Shown here: piece after piece, positions 1-9,483 of the stretch
How positions within the stretch are numbered: the first letter of the stretch is position 1
Layout: each line of letters starts with the position of its first letter
Source: Bradyrhizobium betae
GTDB taxonomy: Bacteria; Pseudomonadota; Alphaproteobacteria; Rhizobiales; Xanthobacteraceae
Assembly (NCBI RefSeq): GCF_004123905.1
Contig: NZ_MZXW01000054.1
Coordinates: forward strand, 186,001-250,000
Direction: 5' to 3'
DNA: 64,000 bases
Program-made: the position numbers and the translations under genes
The notes under the pieces: model-generated
What the model was told of the DNA's origin: nothing
Seen by the model: only the letters and a program-made list of their open reading frames with translations
Database searches by the model: none

Positions 1-1180
<1,180 letters not shown>

Positions 1181-1189
1181 TGTTAATCC

Positions 1190-2365
1190 TCATTTTGCCC
1201 CCTGAGATGCAGACGACGACTTCCCGGCAGAGCCGTCGCGACTGCTGTGATCGGCATGTTTCACCGATGTGGAATACATCGGCATCAGCACGCGGAAGGT
1301 GGTCTTGCGCGGCTGAGACTCGCATTCGATGATGCCCCCGTGATCGCCGACGATTTTTGCGACCAGCGCCAGGCCGAGACCCGAGCCGGTCTGCTTGGTG
1401 GTGACGAAGGGATCGAACAGATTGGGCAGAAGATCGTCCGGCACGCCTGGTCCATTGTCCCTCACGCAAAACTCCAGCGGCAGGGATACCCGGGATTTTT
1501 GACCGGGGACTGACAGGCGCACGCCGGGGCGGAATGCGGTGGTGAGCTGGATCTCGCCGTCGGGGACGTCGATCAGGGCTTCGGCGGCGTTCTTCACGAG
1601 GTTGAGGAACACCTGGATCAGCTGATCCTGGTTCGCCAGCACCGGCGGCAGCGAGGGATCGTAATCCTCGATGAAGCGGATGTTGCGGGCAAAGCCCGAC
1701 TGCGCCAGCCGCTTCACGTGGTCGAGCACCGAATGGATGTTGACGGGGCCGCGCACCACGGGACGCTCGTCGCCGAACACCTCCATGCGGTCGACCAGCG
1801 TCACGATCCGGTCGGCCTCGTCGCAGATCAGCCGCGTCAGCATGCGGTCCTCGGAGGAAGCCTGCTGCTCCAGCAATTGCGCTGCGCCGCGAATCCCCGA
1901 GAGCGGGTTCTTGATCTCGTGCGCGAGCATGGCTGCTAGCGCTATCACCGAGCGCGCAGCGCTGCGATGGGTGAGCTGGCGGTCCATCTTGTCGGCGATG
2001 GAACGCTCCTGCAGCATCACCACGATATGCCCCGGCCGCTCCGTCAGCGGCGCCACATGCAGATCGACCTGGCGGTCGCCGCCCATGCGTGGCGTGCCGA
2101 GATCGACCTTGTATTCGTTGACCGGCGAGTTCGACGACCGCACCTGGTCGATCAGTGCCAGCAAGGGGCTGCCGAACGGGACCAGCTCCTTCAGCGACTG
2201 CCGCTTCAGGAACTGCGTCGAGATATCGAAGAAGGCTTCGGTTGCGATGTTGGCGCCGACGATCTTGCCGTCCGGCCCGATCAGCAGCACGGGATTGGGC
2301 AAGGCGTCCAGGATCGCATCGCTGTCGGACGGAAGCGGCCGACGATGTTCAGCAGCTGAGCTCAT
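1190..2365 (-). CDS. ntrB: Nitrogen regulation sensor histidine kinase NtrB
   Basis: This cytoplasmic kinase/phosphatase controls NtrC in response to nitrogen status, normally through PII. It has 391 residues. An N-terminal PAS domain (about 10-120) is followed by the H-box MLAHEIKNPLSG with phospho-accepting His149, the N-box NLVKNAAEAL, and G-boxes DNGPGV and GSGLGLAL. No membrane segment is seen, as expected for NtrB. I chose the ATG at 2365 because it overlaps the dusB stop by four bases (ATGA), the classic coupled junction; the reading frame remains open five codons further upstream. The C-terminal 20 residues are Ser/Lys-rich. Confidence 0.97.
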   Translation of the reverse strand: MSSAAEHRRPLPSDSDAILDALPNPVLLIGPDGKIVGANIATEAFFDISTQFLKRQSLKELVPFGSPLLALIDQVRSSNSPVNEYKVDLGTPRMGGDRQVDLHVAPLTERPGHIVVMLQERSIADKMDRQLTHRSAARSVIALAAMLAHEIKNPLSGIRGAAQLLEQQASSEDRMLTRLICDEADRIVTLVDRMEVFGDERPVVRGPVNIHSVLDHVKRLAQSGFARNIRFIEDYDPSLPPVLANQDQLIQVFLNLVKNAAEALIDVPDGEIQLTTAFRPGVRLSVPGQKSRVSLPLEFCVRDNGPGVPDDLLPNLFDPFVTTKQTGSGLGLALVAKIVGDHGGIIECESQPRKTTFRVLMPMYSTSVKHADHSSRDGSAGKSSSASQGAK

Positions 2366-3438
2366 GCAGCAGCGCTCCATGCGAAGTCGTCGAAAGCATC
2401 TTGCAGTGAACGGTGAACGAGACGCGGATCTTCGGACGTGAGAATCTTCTGACGCCAGGCTTTCAGCTTCTCGGCCGGCGCACGGCTCGCATCGGCGGCG
2501 ACGTCGAGCGCCCAGCCGAGATGCTTGCGCGCATGCTTGAGACCGACGCGCAGGCCGTAGAGCGCGCAGACGCCCTCATAAAGTGTGCGGACGTAATGCA
2601 GCTGCGTCTCGATCGATGGGGTGGCTTCCGCCTGCCCGCCCATCAGGCGGCGGCCGATCTGGCCGGGCAGCCAGGGCTGGCCCTGCGCACCGCGGCCGAT
2701 CATCACGGCATCGGCGCCGGAGGCCTCTAACGCCGCGAGCGCCTTCTCATAGGATGTGATGTCGCCGTTGACGATGAGCGGGATAGAGATCGCCTCGCGC
2801 ACGGCGCGGATCGCGTCCCAATCGGCTTCACCCTTGTAGAACTGGCAGCGGGTGCGGCCATGCACGGTGACGAGCTTGATGCCGGCAGCTTCCGCGCGCC
2901 GCGCCAGCTCCGGGGCATTGCGGCTGAGGTCGTCCCAGCCGAGCCGCATCTTCAGCGTCACCGGCACCTTCACCGCAGCGATCGTCGCATCGATCAGGCT
3001 GACAGCATGGTCGAGGTCGCGCATCAGGGCCGAGCCGGACTGGCCGCCGGTGACGTGACGGGCCGGACAGCCCATGTTGATATCGATGATGTCGGCGCCA
3101 TCAGCCTCGGCGATCCGGGCCCCTTCGGCCATCCAGTGCGCCTCGCAGCCGGCAAGCTGGACCACATGCGGACCGATTCCAGTGGCTTCGCAGCGCAACC
3201 GCGACATCCGGTGGCCGTTGGCGAGCTCATCGCTCGCGGTCATCTCGGACACGACCAGACCGGCGCCGAGCTCGGCGACCAGCCGCCGGACGGGCGAGTC
3301 AGTCACTCCCGACATCGGTGCCAGGAAGACCGGGGTGGTGACCTCAATATCGCCTATTTTCAAGGGCTTGGAGCCTGATCCTGCCGGGCCGGTCACAGTG
3401 GTCTCGTCAAATGGACAGCGCCTCATCGCGACTGCCAT
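2362..3438 (-). CDS. dusB: tRNA-dihydrouridine synthase DusB (NifR3 family)
   Basis: This FMN enzyme reduces uridine to dihydrouridine in the tRNA D-loop. The 358-residue TIM-barrel protein shows LAPMSGVTDSPVRRL, the catalytic-Cys motif DINMGCPARHV, MRLGWDD, VHGRTRCQFY, NGDI and MIGRGAQGQPW, all typical of Dus proteins. It is the first gene of the operon with ntrB and ntrC, an arrangement long known as nifR3-ntrBC in alphaproteobacteria. Its stop overlaps the ntrB start. The start at 3438 is the longest plausible one; an ATG four codons inside is an alternative, because the family core begins only near residue 25 (PLKIGDIEV). Confidence 0.95.
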   Translation of the reverse strand: MAVAMRRCPFDETTVTGPAGSGSKPLKIGDIEVTTPVFLAPMSGVTDSPVRRLVAELGAGLVVSEMTASDELANGHRMSRLRCEATGIGPHVVQLAGCEAHWMAEGARIAEADGADIIDINMGCPARHVTGGQSGSALMRDLDHAVSLIDATIAAVKVPVTLKMRLGWDDLSRNAPELARRAEAAGIKLVTVHGRTRCQFYKGEADWDAIRAVREAISIPLIVNGDITSYEKALAALEASGADAVMIGRGAQGQPWLPGQIGRRLMGGQAEATPSIETQLHYVRTLYEGVCALYGLRVGLKHARKHLGWALDVAADASRAPAEKLKAWRQKILTSEDPRLVHRSLQDAFDDFAWSAAA

Positions 3439-3644
3439 GATCTATCTTGCGCACAATTCTTGTGCAGTCAAGCGTCATGCCTACACTTTAACCAATTCTG
3501 CAAATCTTTCAAGTGCAGTGCAGCAAATTGCTGTTTCCCACAATCCGGGGAAACCCCCTTTTTTTGCGGGCCTGCCGTGCTAGAGGCATGCGGCATCACC
3601 CCACTCCCCGACTCTCTTCATCACCAACTGAGTATTTGAGTCCT
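3439..3644. promoter_or_regulatory. Divergent intergenic region between dusB-ntrBC and ispDF
   Basis: These 206 bases must hold the promoters of both divergent transcripts. The stretch is noticeably more AT-rich than its surroundings (3470-3570). I could not assign a convincing -35/-10 pair or a sigma54 -24/-12 element to either strand. A frame extending ispDF upstream through this region is open but has no family similarity. Confidence 0.4.
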
Positions 3645-4826
3645 ATGGCGAAATCACAGCGCACCGCAGTCGTTCTCGTTGCGGCCGGACGCGGCCTGCG
3701 CGCAGGCGCCGGTGGTCCCAAGCAATATCGGGAGATCGGCGGCGTACCCGTGATCTATCGCGCCATGGAAGCGTTCAGCCGCCACGCCGACGTGTTTGCC
3801 GTGCAGCCCGTGGTGAACCCCGACGACGGCGCCATATTCACGGCAGCGGTCGCAGGGTTGAAGCACGAGGCGCCGACCAATGGTGGCGCGACGCGCCAAG
3901 CCTCGGTGCTCGCAGGTCTCGAAGCCCTCGCAAAGCACAAGCCGGACATCGTGCTGATCCACGACGCCGCGCGTCCCTTTGTCTCGGAAGGCGTGATCTC
4001 GCGCGCGATCGACGCGGCGAGCCGCACCGGCGCTGCGATCCCGGCCGTGCCTGTTACCGACACCATCAAGATCACCGGCGAGAGCGGCAATGTCGAGGAC
4101 ACACCGGACCGCGCGCGCCTGCGAATCGCGCAGACGCCGCAATCCTTTCGTTTCGACGTCATCCTCGAGGCGCATCGTCGCGCGGCGAAGGACGGGCGCA
4201 GCGATTTCACCGACGATGCCGCGATTGCCGAATGGGCGGGATTGACGGTTGCAACCTTTGAAGGCGATGTTGCCAATATGAAGCTCACCACCCCCGAGGA
4301 TTTCGTGCGCGAGGAAGCGCGCCTGGCCAGCCTGCTCGGCGACATCAGGACGGGCACGGGCTACGACGTGCATGCGTTCGGCGAAGGCGACCACCTCATG
4401 ATCTGCGGCGTGCGCGTGCCGCATACCAGGGGATTCCTGGCGCATTCCGACGGTGATGTCGGCCTGCATGCATTGGTGGATGCAATCCTCGGGGCGCTCG
4501 CCGACGGCGACATCGGCTCGCATTTCCCGCCGAGCGATGCGAAGTGGAAGGGCGCCTCCTCCGACCAGTTTTTGAAATACGCCATCGAGCGCGTCACGGC
4601 GCGCGGCGGCCGCGTCGCCAACCTCGAAGTCACGATGATCTGCGAGCGGCCGAAGATCGGCCCCTTGCGCGACGTCATGCGCGCGCGCATCGCCGAGATC
4701 TCCGGCGTCGACATCTCCCGCGTCGCGGTGAAGGCGACCACCAGCGAGCGGCTCGGCTTCACCGGCCGCGAGGAAGGCATCGCGGCCACCGCGAGCGCCA
4801 CCATCCGGCTCCCCTGGAGCGCCTAG
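3645..4826 (+). CDS. ispDF: Bifunctional IspD/IspF isoprenoid enzyme
   Basis: This fusion catalyses two non-consecutive steps of the MEP isoprenoid pathway: 2-C-methylerythritol 4-phosphate cytidylyltransferase (IspD, about residues 1-228) and MECDP synthase (IspF, about 235-393). IspD motifs are AAGRGLRAGAGGPKQY and IHDAARPFV. IspF starts at IRTGTGYDVHAFGEGD, carrying the Asp-x-His zinc ligands, followed by HSDGDVGLHALVDA and a C-terminal TSERLGFTGREEGI. The fused form is usual in Rhizobiales. The frame is open for 44 codons upstream of the chosen ATG, but IspD homology begins right after MAKSQ. pncC follows after 3 bases, suggesting one transcript. Confidence 0.96.
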   Translation: MAKSQRTAVVLVAAGRGLRAGAGGPKQYREIGGVPVIYRAMEAFSRHADVFAVQPVVNPDDGAIFTAAVAGLKHEAPTNGGATRQASVLAGLEALAKHKPDIVLIHDAARPFVSEGVISRAIDAASRTGAAIPAVPVTDTIKITGESGNVEDTPDRARLRIAQTPQSFRFDVILEAHRRAAKDGRSDFTDDAAIAEWAGLTVATFEGDVANMKLTTPEDFVREEARLASLLGDIRTGTGYDVHAFGEGDHLMICGVRVPHTRGFLAHSDGDVGLHALVDAILGALADGDIGSHFPPSDAKWKGASSDQFLKYAIERVTARGGRVANLEVTMICERPKIGPLRDVMRARIAEISGVDISRVAVKATTSERLGFTGREEGIAATASATIRLPWSA

Positions 4827-4829
4827 GCC

Positions 4830-5441
4830 ATGGCCGGCAGCGACGCACGCGCCCTCTCCCGCTCGCTGCTCGATTTGTGCCGGATGCGCAAGCTGACGAT
4901 CGCGACCGCCGAGTCCTGCACTGGCGGCCTCGTCGCGGGCGCGCTGACCGACATTCCCGGCTCATCTGATGTGATCGACCGCGGCTTCGTCACCTATTCC
5001 AACGACGCCAAGCGCGCGATGCTCGGGGTCGAGGCCAGCACGCTCACGAATTTCGGCGCGGTCAGCAAGGAGACCGCAACCGCCATGGCGGTCGGCGCAC
5101 TGGAGCGCGCAGACGTCGATCTCGCCGTTGCCATCACCGGCATTGCCGGCCCCGGCGGCGCCACGCCCGGCAAGCCGGTCGGTCTCGTCCACTTCGCCGT
5201 CGCAGCCCGCGATGGCCGCATCGTCCACCGCGAGCATCGTTTTGGCGCGATCGGCCGCACAGCGGTGCGCCAGCGCTCCGTGGTCGAGGCGTTGCGCATG
5301 CTGATGGACCTCGCCCGCGGTCCGCAAGTGTCGGCCAAGCCGAAACGGGCCGCCGCCGTAACCCGCTTGCGCCCCCGCGTGACACGTTCGCCGCGCCGGC
5401 ACGTGGCGAAGCGACGGACTCCGCGGTCGCCGCGGGGGTGA
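4830..5441 (+). CDS. CinA C-terminal domain amidohydrolase (PncC-like) with a basic tail
   Basis: The family deamidates nicotinamide mononucleotide in NAD recycling. Residues 1-160 hold the CinA-C core, with TAESCTGGLVAGAL, VTYSNDAKRAMLGV and AITGIAGPGGATPGKPVG. The stand-alone family is about 160-170 residues. This protein has 203, and the extra C-terminal 40 or so residues are very rich in Arg, Lys and Pro and resemble a nucleic-acid-binding or disordered tail. It is the second gene after ispDF, 3 bases downstream. It is convergent with the small gene at 5579-5773. Confidence 0.92.
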   Translation: MAGSDARALSRSLLDLCRMRKLTIATAESCTGGLVAGALTDIPGSSDVIDRGFVTYSNDAKRAMLGVEASTLTNFGAVSKETATAMAVGALERADVDLAVAITGIAGPGGATPGKPVGLVHFAVAARDGRIVHREHRFGAIGRTAVRQRSVVEALRMLMDLARGPQVSAKPKRAAAVTRLRPRVTRSPRRHVAKRRTPRSPRG

Positions 5442-5578
5442 GCTCCGGTAGCCTGGGTGAAGCGCAGCGCATTCACCGGCGCCTGACAGATACCAGCCCA
5501 CCGCCAGCAGCAGGATGGCGTAGACTAGCGTTCAGTCCATAGAGGACGAGCGACGCTTTCAGCGTGTCGAAATTTCAT

Positions 5579-5773
5579 TCACTGCAAATCCGGTCCCTGC
5601 GTAGCTCGCTCGATCCGATGAAGCACGGGCAGCCTCTGCTCGATCGCCTTCGCGAGCACGGTGCCCGTGGTGCGCCCGAGCTCTTTCGCGATCATTGTGA
5701 TCGGCTTGGTACCTGCGAGTGTCCTGAGCCGGTTGAGGTCGTCCTCGCTCCACGATTGCTTCCAGCGCGCCAT
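5579..5773 (-). CDS. Small SANT/Myb-like helix-turn-helix protein
   Basis: This 64-residue protein begins MARWKQSWSEDDLNRLR and continues with TKPITMIAKELGRTTGTVLAKA. The pattern (Trp-Ser-x-Glu-Asp at the start of helix 1, then a helix-turn-helix ending in a conserved recognition helix) resembles SANT/Myb-like or GcrA-like small DNA-binding proteins. The frame stays open upstream, but the SANT pattern starts at this ATG. Function is unknown. It is isolated, convergent with the ispDF-pncC unit, and its promoter would lie in 5774-5990. Confidence 0.6.
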   Translation of the reverse strand: MARWKQSWSEDDLNRLRTLAGTKPITMIAKELGRTTGTVLAKAIEQRLPVLHRIERATQGPDLQ

Positions 5774-5985
5774 TTCTCCTAGTCCTCGCCTCCCAAGCCC
5801 CCGCCCGACTCGGATCGTAGTCGAACGGATCAAGATATGCAGCCTTTGCGGGTGTATCGCCCGCGGCAAGGGGTGTTCCGTCAGCGCTGGGGGTTTTGGC
5901 ACAAACTGCACTTGTCAGCGTCGCGAGAACCGCGTTGGGATCGACGCGTGTGCGCCAAGATTGCGGATACCTTTCCGCCCGCAAG
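5774..5985. other. Intergenic stretch without a recognisable gene
   Basis: Open frames here are shadows or upstream extensions of the small gene at 5579-5773, with no recognisable protein features. The right end merges into the dispersed repeat starting near 5988. No clear promoter or RNA structure was recognised. Confidence 0.4.
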
Positions 5986-5987
5986 CC

Positions 5988-6592
5988 CTTGTGCTGCCCG
6001 TCGGGCAAAACATACAAGCTGCGGGTCAATCTTCGTCCGTGAAATATTCCGCTTTACCGAAGTTCTGATTTGTCGCAATCTCCCGTCACCTCATCCCGGT
6101 CAGAGGGGCGTATCGCGATCGTCACGACACGTGGGGTGAGCTGCGGTGGACGCGAGTCACATCGGCGCGACAGGTTTCGCAGGGCGGAGAGCCGTGAGCG
6201 AAAACCGTCGCGCACACGACCGGTGCGGTTCGCGTACGGCAAAATCGTGTGGTCCTGGCGCCCGGGGTCTGTGCGCCAAGTGTTGCGGTGATGTGGCGGC
6301 CCCGACCGGGACCGCGCATCCGCCATCCGCAAGGCGACGGGGGCAATAGTGCATCGCTCCCCGGGGAGAGCACGACATAAGCCGTCAAACCACTGCGCAG
6401 GGAAGGCCGGATGTTTTGGCTTCACCTGTATGCCGCTGTGCAGCTCTTCGTAGCGCAAACCTTCGCACAGTGGACCGTGGGTGCCAGCCGGCACCCGGCC
6501 TTCCCTGCGCCTTCTGACGAAAGAGGGCGACACGACGCAGCAAGTCTCGGGCGACAAACGCCGCGAGAGCGTGATGTCATGTCTGCTTATCA
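5988..6592 (-). repeat. About 600-bp dispersed noncoding repeat, copy 1
   Basis: Almost the whole interval reappears in inverted orientation at about 25848-26446. Shared blocks include the palindrome GCCCGTCGGGCAAAAC near 6000, CTTTACCGAAGTTC near 6053, the block around CAGAGGGGCGTATCGCGATC near 6103, GCGCAGGGAAGGCCGG near 6390 and GCCGGCACCCGGCCTTCC near 6490. Each copy contains open frames of 130-180 codons, but small indels make the same DNA stretch read in different frames in the two copies. This argues that the element is not protein-coding. Elements of this look are common in Bradyrhizobium genomes and are often annotated as hypothetical proteins. Confidence 0.8.
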
Positions 6593-6672
6593 AAAAGCAC
6601 GCAAATCTTGTCGAATTCGATCAGGATCACAAATGTGCAGGCGCGACCAAACGTCATTGCGTCTGTCTGAAC

Positions 6673-6696
6673 TTGCGCGAGAAAATATTGGCGCAA
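6673..6696. promoter_or_regulatory. Inverted repeat TTGCGC-N12-GCGCAA upstream of the oxidase operon
   Basis: A 6-bp perfect inverted repeat separated by 12 bases lies about 60 bases upstream of the first cytochrome start. It could be an operator for the oxidase operon. It does not match the FixK/Fnr spacing (TTGA-N6-TCAA), so I give no regulator. Confidence 0.25.
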
Positions 6697-6757
6697 TAAT
6701 GCCGCGCTACGTTGTAATCTGGAATCAACCGGACCAGCCTTGTGGAGGGCGACGACA

Positions 6758-7465
6758 GTGTTCGCTCGTGCTGCGGCCTCGGCTGCCGTCATTGTTACCT
6801 TGTCCGCCTTTGATGGTGCGGCCGCGCAAACGGCCAACCAGCCGCCCGATACGATGGCGGCGCGGGTCGAAGCGTGCACGCCTTGTCACGGCAACAAGGG
6901 CGAAGGCACCAGCGACGTCTATTTCCCGCGCCTAGCGGGCAAGCCCGCCGGCTATCTCTACAATCAGCTGCTCGCGTTCCGCAGCGGCCGGCGCAAATAC
7001 CCGCCGATGAACTATCTGCTGGAGTTTCTGCCCGATCCCTATCTGGAGGCGATGGCGGAGTATTTTGCCAGCGAGCACCCGCCTCTGCCACAGCCTGCGC
7101 CGAGTGAGGTCAGCAAGGACGTGCTGGCGCAGGGCGAGGCGCTTGCCACCAGCGGCGATGCGGGCCGCGGCATTCCGGCCTGCGTCAGCTGCCACGGCCC
7201 TGCGCTGACAGGCATGCAGCCCGGCATCCCGGGACTGCTGGGCCTTCGCGCCGCCTATGTCAGCGCACAGCTCGGCGCGTGGCGCTACGGCACCCGCACG
7301 GCGAAATCGCCCGACTGCATGCAGCTTGTCGCGGGCCATCTGACCGAGGCCGACGTCACCGCGGTCGCGGCTTGGCTCGCGACGCGGCCTGCCCCCGCCA
7401 ACCCGGCTCCCGTTCCGAAGGGCACCTACGCGCTGCCCTTCGGCTGCGGCAGCCAGCCCAATTGA
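6758..7465 (+). CDS. Exported di-heme cytochrome c (c4-like)
   Basis: First gene of the oxidase operon. The 235-residue protein has a signal peptide (FARAAASAAVIVTLSAFDGAAAQ) and two c-type heme sites, CTPCH near residue 40 and CVSCH near residue 140, each in a class I cytochrome fold. This resembles cytochrome c4, which delivers electrons to terminal oxidases in the periplasm. I chose the GTG at 6758 because GGAGGG lies 8 bases upstream; the frame also offers a TTG at 6740 whose ribosome site would be worse. The next gene follows after about 8 bases. Confidence 0.9.
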   Translation: MFARAAASAAVIVTLSAFDGAAAQTANQPPDTMAARVEACTPCHGNKGEGTSDVYFPRLAGKPAGYLYNQLLAFRSGRRKYPPMNYLLEFLPDPYLEAMAEYFASEHPPLPQPAPSEVSKDVLAQGEALATSGDAGRGIPACVSCHGPALTGMQPGIPGLLGLRAAYVSAQLGAWRYGTRTAKSPDCMQLVAGHLTEADVTAVAAWLATRPAPANPAPVPKGTYALPFGCGSQPN

Positions 7466-7473
7466 CGAGGCGG

Positions 7474-8727
7474 ATGATGGGCTCAAAACTGTCGATCACG
7501 CTGCTCGCACTCGCCGCGCTCATCACGGCAGCGCAAGCGCAAGACAAAACTCAAGACAAGAGCAGCGATGTCATTGCGCGCGGCGAATATCTCGCCCGCG
7601 CCGGCGATTGCACGGCCTGCCACACCGCGGCGGAGGGCCGTCTGTTTGCCGGTGGGCGCCCGATGCCGACCCCGTTCGGAACGATCTACACCTCCAACAT
7701 CACGCCCGATCCGGAGACCGGCATCGGCAAATGGAGCGCGGACGATTTCTACAGGACCATGCATAACGGCCGTTTCCCGGACGGTGGGCTGATCTATCCG
7801 GCGATGCCGTTCGCGTCCTACACAAAGGTCACACGCGCCGACAGCGATGCGATCTTCGCCTATCTACGCTCGATTCAGGCGGTGAACCAGAAGAACAAGC
7901 CGCACGAGCTGCGTTTCCCCTATGACAACCGCCAGCTCATCCTTGGCTGGCGCACGCTGTATTTCCGCGAAGGCGAGTTCAGGCCGGATCCGGCGAAATC
8001 TGCGGAATGGAATCGCGGCGCTTACCTCGTCGAAGGCCTCGGCCATTGCAGCATGTGCCATTCGCCGATCAACGCGCTTGGCGGCACATCGCAATCGGAT
8101 GCCTTCAAGGGCGGGCTGATTCCGATGCAGAATTGGTACGCGCCATCTCTCACCAACAACCGCGAGGCGGGGCTCGGCGACTGGAGCATCAAGGACATCA
8201 CCGACCTGCTCCAGACCGGCGTCTCCGCGCGCGGCGTCGTTTATGGACCGATGGCCGAGGTCGTGCACAACAGCCTGCAATATCTCGACGACGCCGACAC
8301 CAGGGCGATGGCGGTGTATCTCAAGGGCATCGCGGAAGCCTCGTCGCCGCCGCCGGCAAGCTCGGCGCTGCCAAACACCGAGAGCAGCCTGCTGATCAGC
8401 CTCGGCAAGACCGTCTACGACAAGAACTGCGCGAGCTGTCATGGCACGCAGGGCGAAGGCAAGCCGCCGCACTGGCCGCCGCTCGCCAACAACCAGTCGA
8501 TCGAGATGCAGTCGGCAGTCAATCCGATCCGCATGGTGCTCAATGGCGGCTATCCGCCGGGCACCAAGGGCAATCCGATGCCCTACGGCATGCCGCCGTT
8601 CGCCGGCCTCCTCTCCGACAACGAGGTCGCCGCCGTCGTCTCCTACATCCGCACCGCCTGGGGCAATCGCGGCACGCCGGTCTCGGCGCGCGAGGCCAAC
8701 GAGCTGCGCTCCGCACCGCTGAACTGA
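7474..8727 (+). CDS. Exported tri-heme cytochrome c
   Basis: The 417-residue secreted protein has a signal peptide ending near QAQ (residue 23) and three c-type heme motifs: CTACH (46-50), CSMCH (192-196) and CASCH (319-323). The layout (GEYLARAGDCTACHT, then MPTPFGTIYTSNITPD) is that of the cytochrome subunit of membrane alcohol, aldehyde or gluconate dehydrogenases. No dehydrogenase gene is adjacent, so here it probably carries electrons to the oxidase, or links an unlinked dehydrogenase to it. The start is ATG 7474 or 7477 after GAGG. The long frame upstream is a shadow of the preceding gene. Confidence 0.9.
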   Translation: MMGSKLSITLLALAALITAAQAQDKTQDKSSDVIARGEYLARAGDCTACHTAAEGRLFAGGRPMPTPFGTIYTSNITPDPETGIGKWSADDFYRTMHNGRFPDGGLIYPAMPFASYTKVTRADSDAIFAYLRSIQAVNQKNKPHELRFPYDNRQLILGWRTLYFREGEFRPDPAKSAEWNRGAYLVEGLGHCSMCHSPINALGGTSQSDAFKGGLIPMQNWYAPSLTNNREAGLGDWSIKDITDLLQTGVSARGVVYGPMAEVVHNSLQYLDDADTRAMAVYLKGIAEASSPPPASSALPNTESSLLISLGKTVYDKNCASCHGTQGEGKPPHWPPLANNQSIEMQSAVNPIRMVLNGGYPPGTKGNPMPYGMPPFAGLLSDNEVAAVVSYIRTAWGNRGTPVSAREANELRSAPLN

Positions 8728-8746
8728 GAGGCGCCAGAGAACCGTC

Positions 8747-8923
8747 ATGTTCAATTCCGATCCGCCGACCAGCCCAGCCGCCGCCGACCAGGCCGTCGAG
8801 GAGGTCGTGGCACAGGGACCATCAGGCGCGATTGTGGTTGCCGGCATCGCCACGGCCTGCGTGGTCGCGATGTGGTTCGCCTTCTACCTGTTCGTCTTCC
8901 TGCCGCGCGGATCGCTGCAATGA
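8747..8923 (+). CDS. Small single-helix subunit of the ba3-type oxidase
   Basis: The 58-residue protein has an acidic, Pro/Ala-rich N-terminal half, then one transmembrane helix (AIVVAGIATACVVAMWFAFYLFVFLPRG). It lies between the tri-heme cytochrome and subunit II, and its TGA overlaps the subunit II ATG (ATGA), a sign of translational coupling. In the Thermus ba3 oxidase a similar single-helix subunit IIa completes the missing helix of subunit II. By position and topology this is the likely counterpart, although subunit II here also keeps its own N-terminal helix. Confidence 0.75.
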   Translation: MFNSDPPTSPAAADQAVEEVVAQGPSGAIVVAGIATACVVAMWFAFYLFVFLPRGSLQ

Positions 8924-9483
8924 GCTCGGAGGACGCCCACCGCAGCGTCGAGATCGCGGCCCGCGTCGAGCGGCGCTGGGCCACCATTGCCGTGATCATC
9001 GTCGTGGGGATGGCGCTGCTGGCGGCGTTCGCCGGCATTCATCGCGCGACCATGCCGCAGCCGCGCGTCGAGATCACCGATCCGTCGCGGATCCATCTCT
9101 CCGGTGAGTTCGTCGAGAGCAATCTCGGCAGCGTGCTGGAAGCCAATGGCAATGTCACCGTGCGCGCGATCGGCCAGCAATATTCCTTCACGCCGGCCTG
9201 CATCGTGGTGCCTGCGGACACGCCGATCACGCTGCGCGCCACCAGTGCCGACGTCGTGCACGGCATCCTGATCCAGGGCACCAACGTCAACACCATGCTG
9301 GTGCCCGGCTACGTTTCCGAGCAACTGATGCGCTTTACCAGGACGGGCGACTATCTGATGCCCTGCCAGGAGTTTTGCTCCTTCGGCCACGAGGGCATGT
9401 GGGGCAAGGTCAAGGTGATCGACAAGACCGACTTCGCCAATCGCGCGAAGGCTGGCGGGAGGCTGAGCTGTGTTGGCCAATAG
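8920..9483 (+). CDS. Cytochrome c oxidase subunit II, ba3/B-family type
   Basis: The 187-residue protein has one N-terminal transmembrane helix (about 21-40) and a periplasmic cupredoxin domain that binds the dinuclear CuA centre accepting electrons from cytochrome c. All CuA ligands are visible: His114 in VVHG, then Cys149, Cys153, His157 and Met160 in CQEFCSFGHEGM. The short length and single helix fit the B-family. It starts at the ATG overlapping the previous stop; its own TAG lies inside the start of subunit I (14-base overlap). Confidence 0.95.
   Translation: MSSEDAHRSVEIAARVERRWATIAVIIVVGMALLAAFAGIHRATMPQPRVEITDPSRIHLSGEFVESNLGSVLEANGNVTVRAIGQQYSFTPACIVVPADTPITLRATSADVVHGILIQGTNVNTMLVPGYVSEQLMRFTRTGDYLMPCQEFCSFGHEGMWGKVKVIDKTDFANRAKAGGRLSCVGQ

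Noticed and set aside
6054..6593. 179-residue minus-strand frame in the 600-base repeat (and the 160-residue partner at 25848-26330)
   Set aside because: Frames are not conserved between the two copies because of indels, so these look like repeat artefacts, not genes.
6673..6696. FixK/Fnr box upstream of the oxidase operon
   Set aside because: The inverted repeat has a 12-base spacer and TTGCGC arms, not the TTGA-N6-TCAA spacing, so oxygen control is not claimed.
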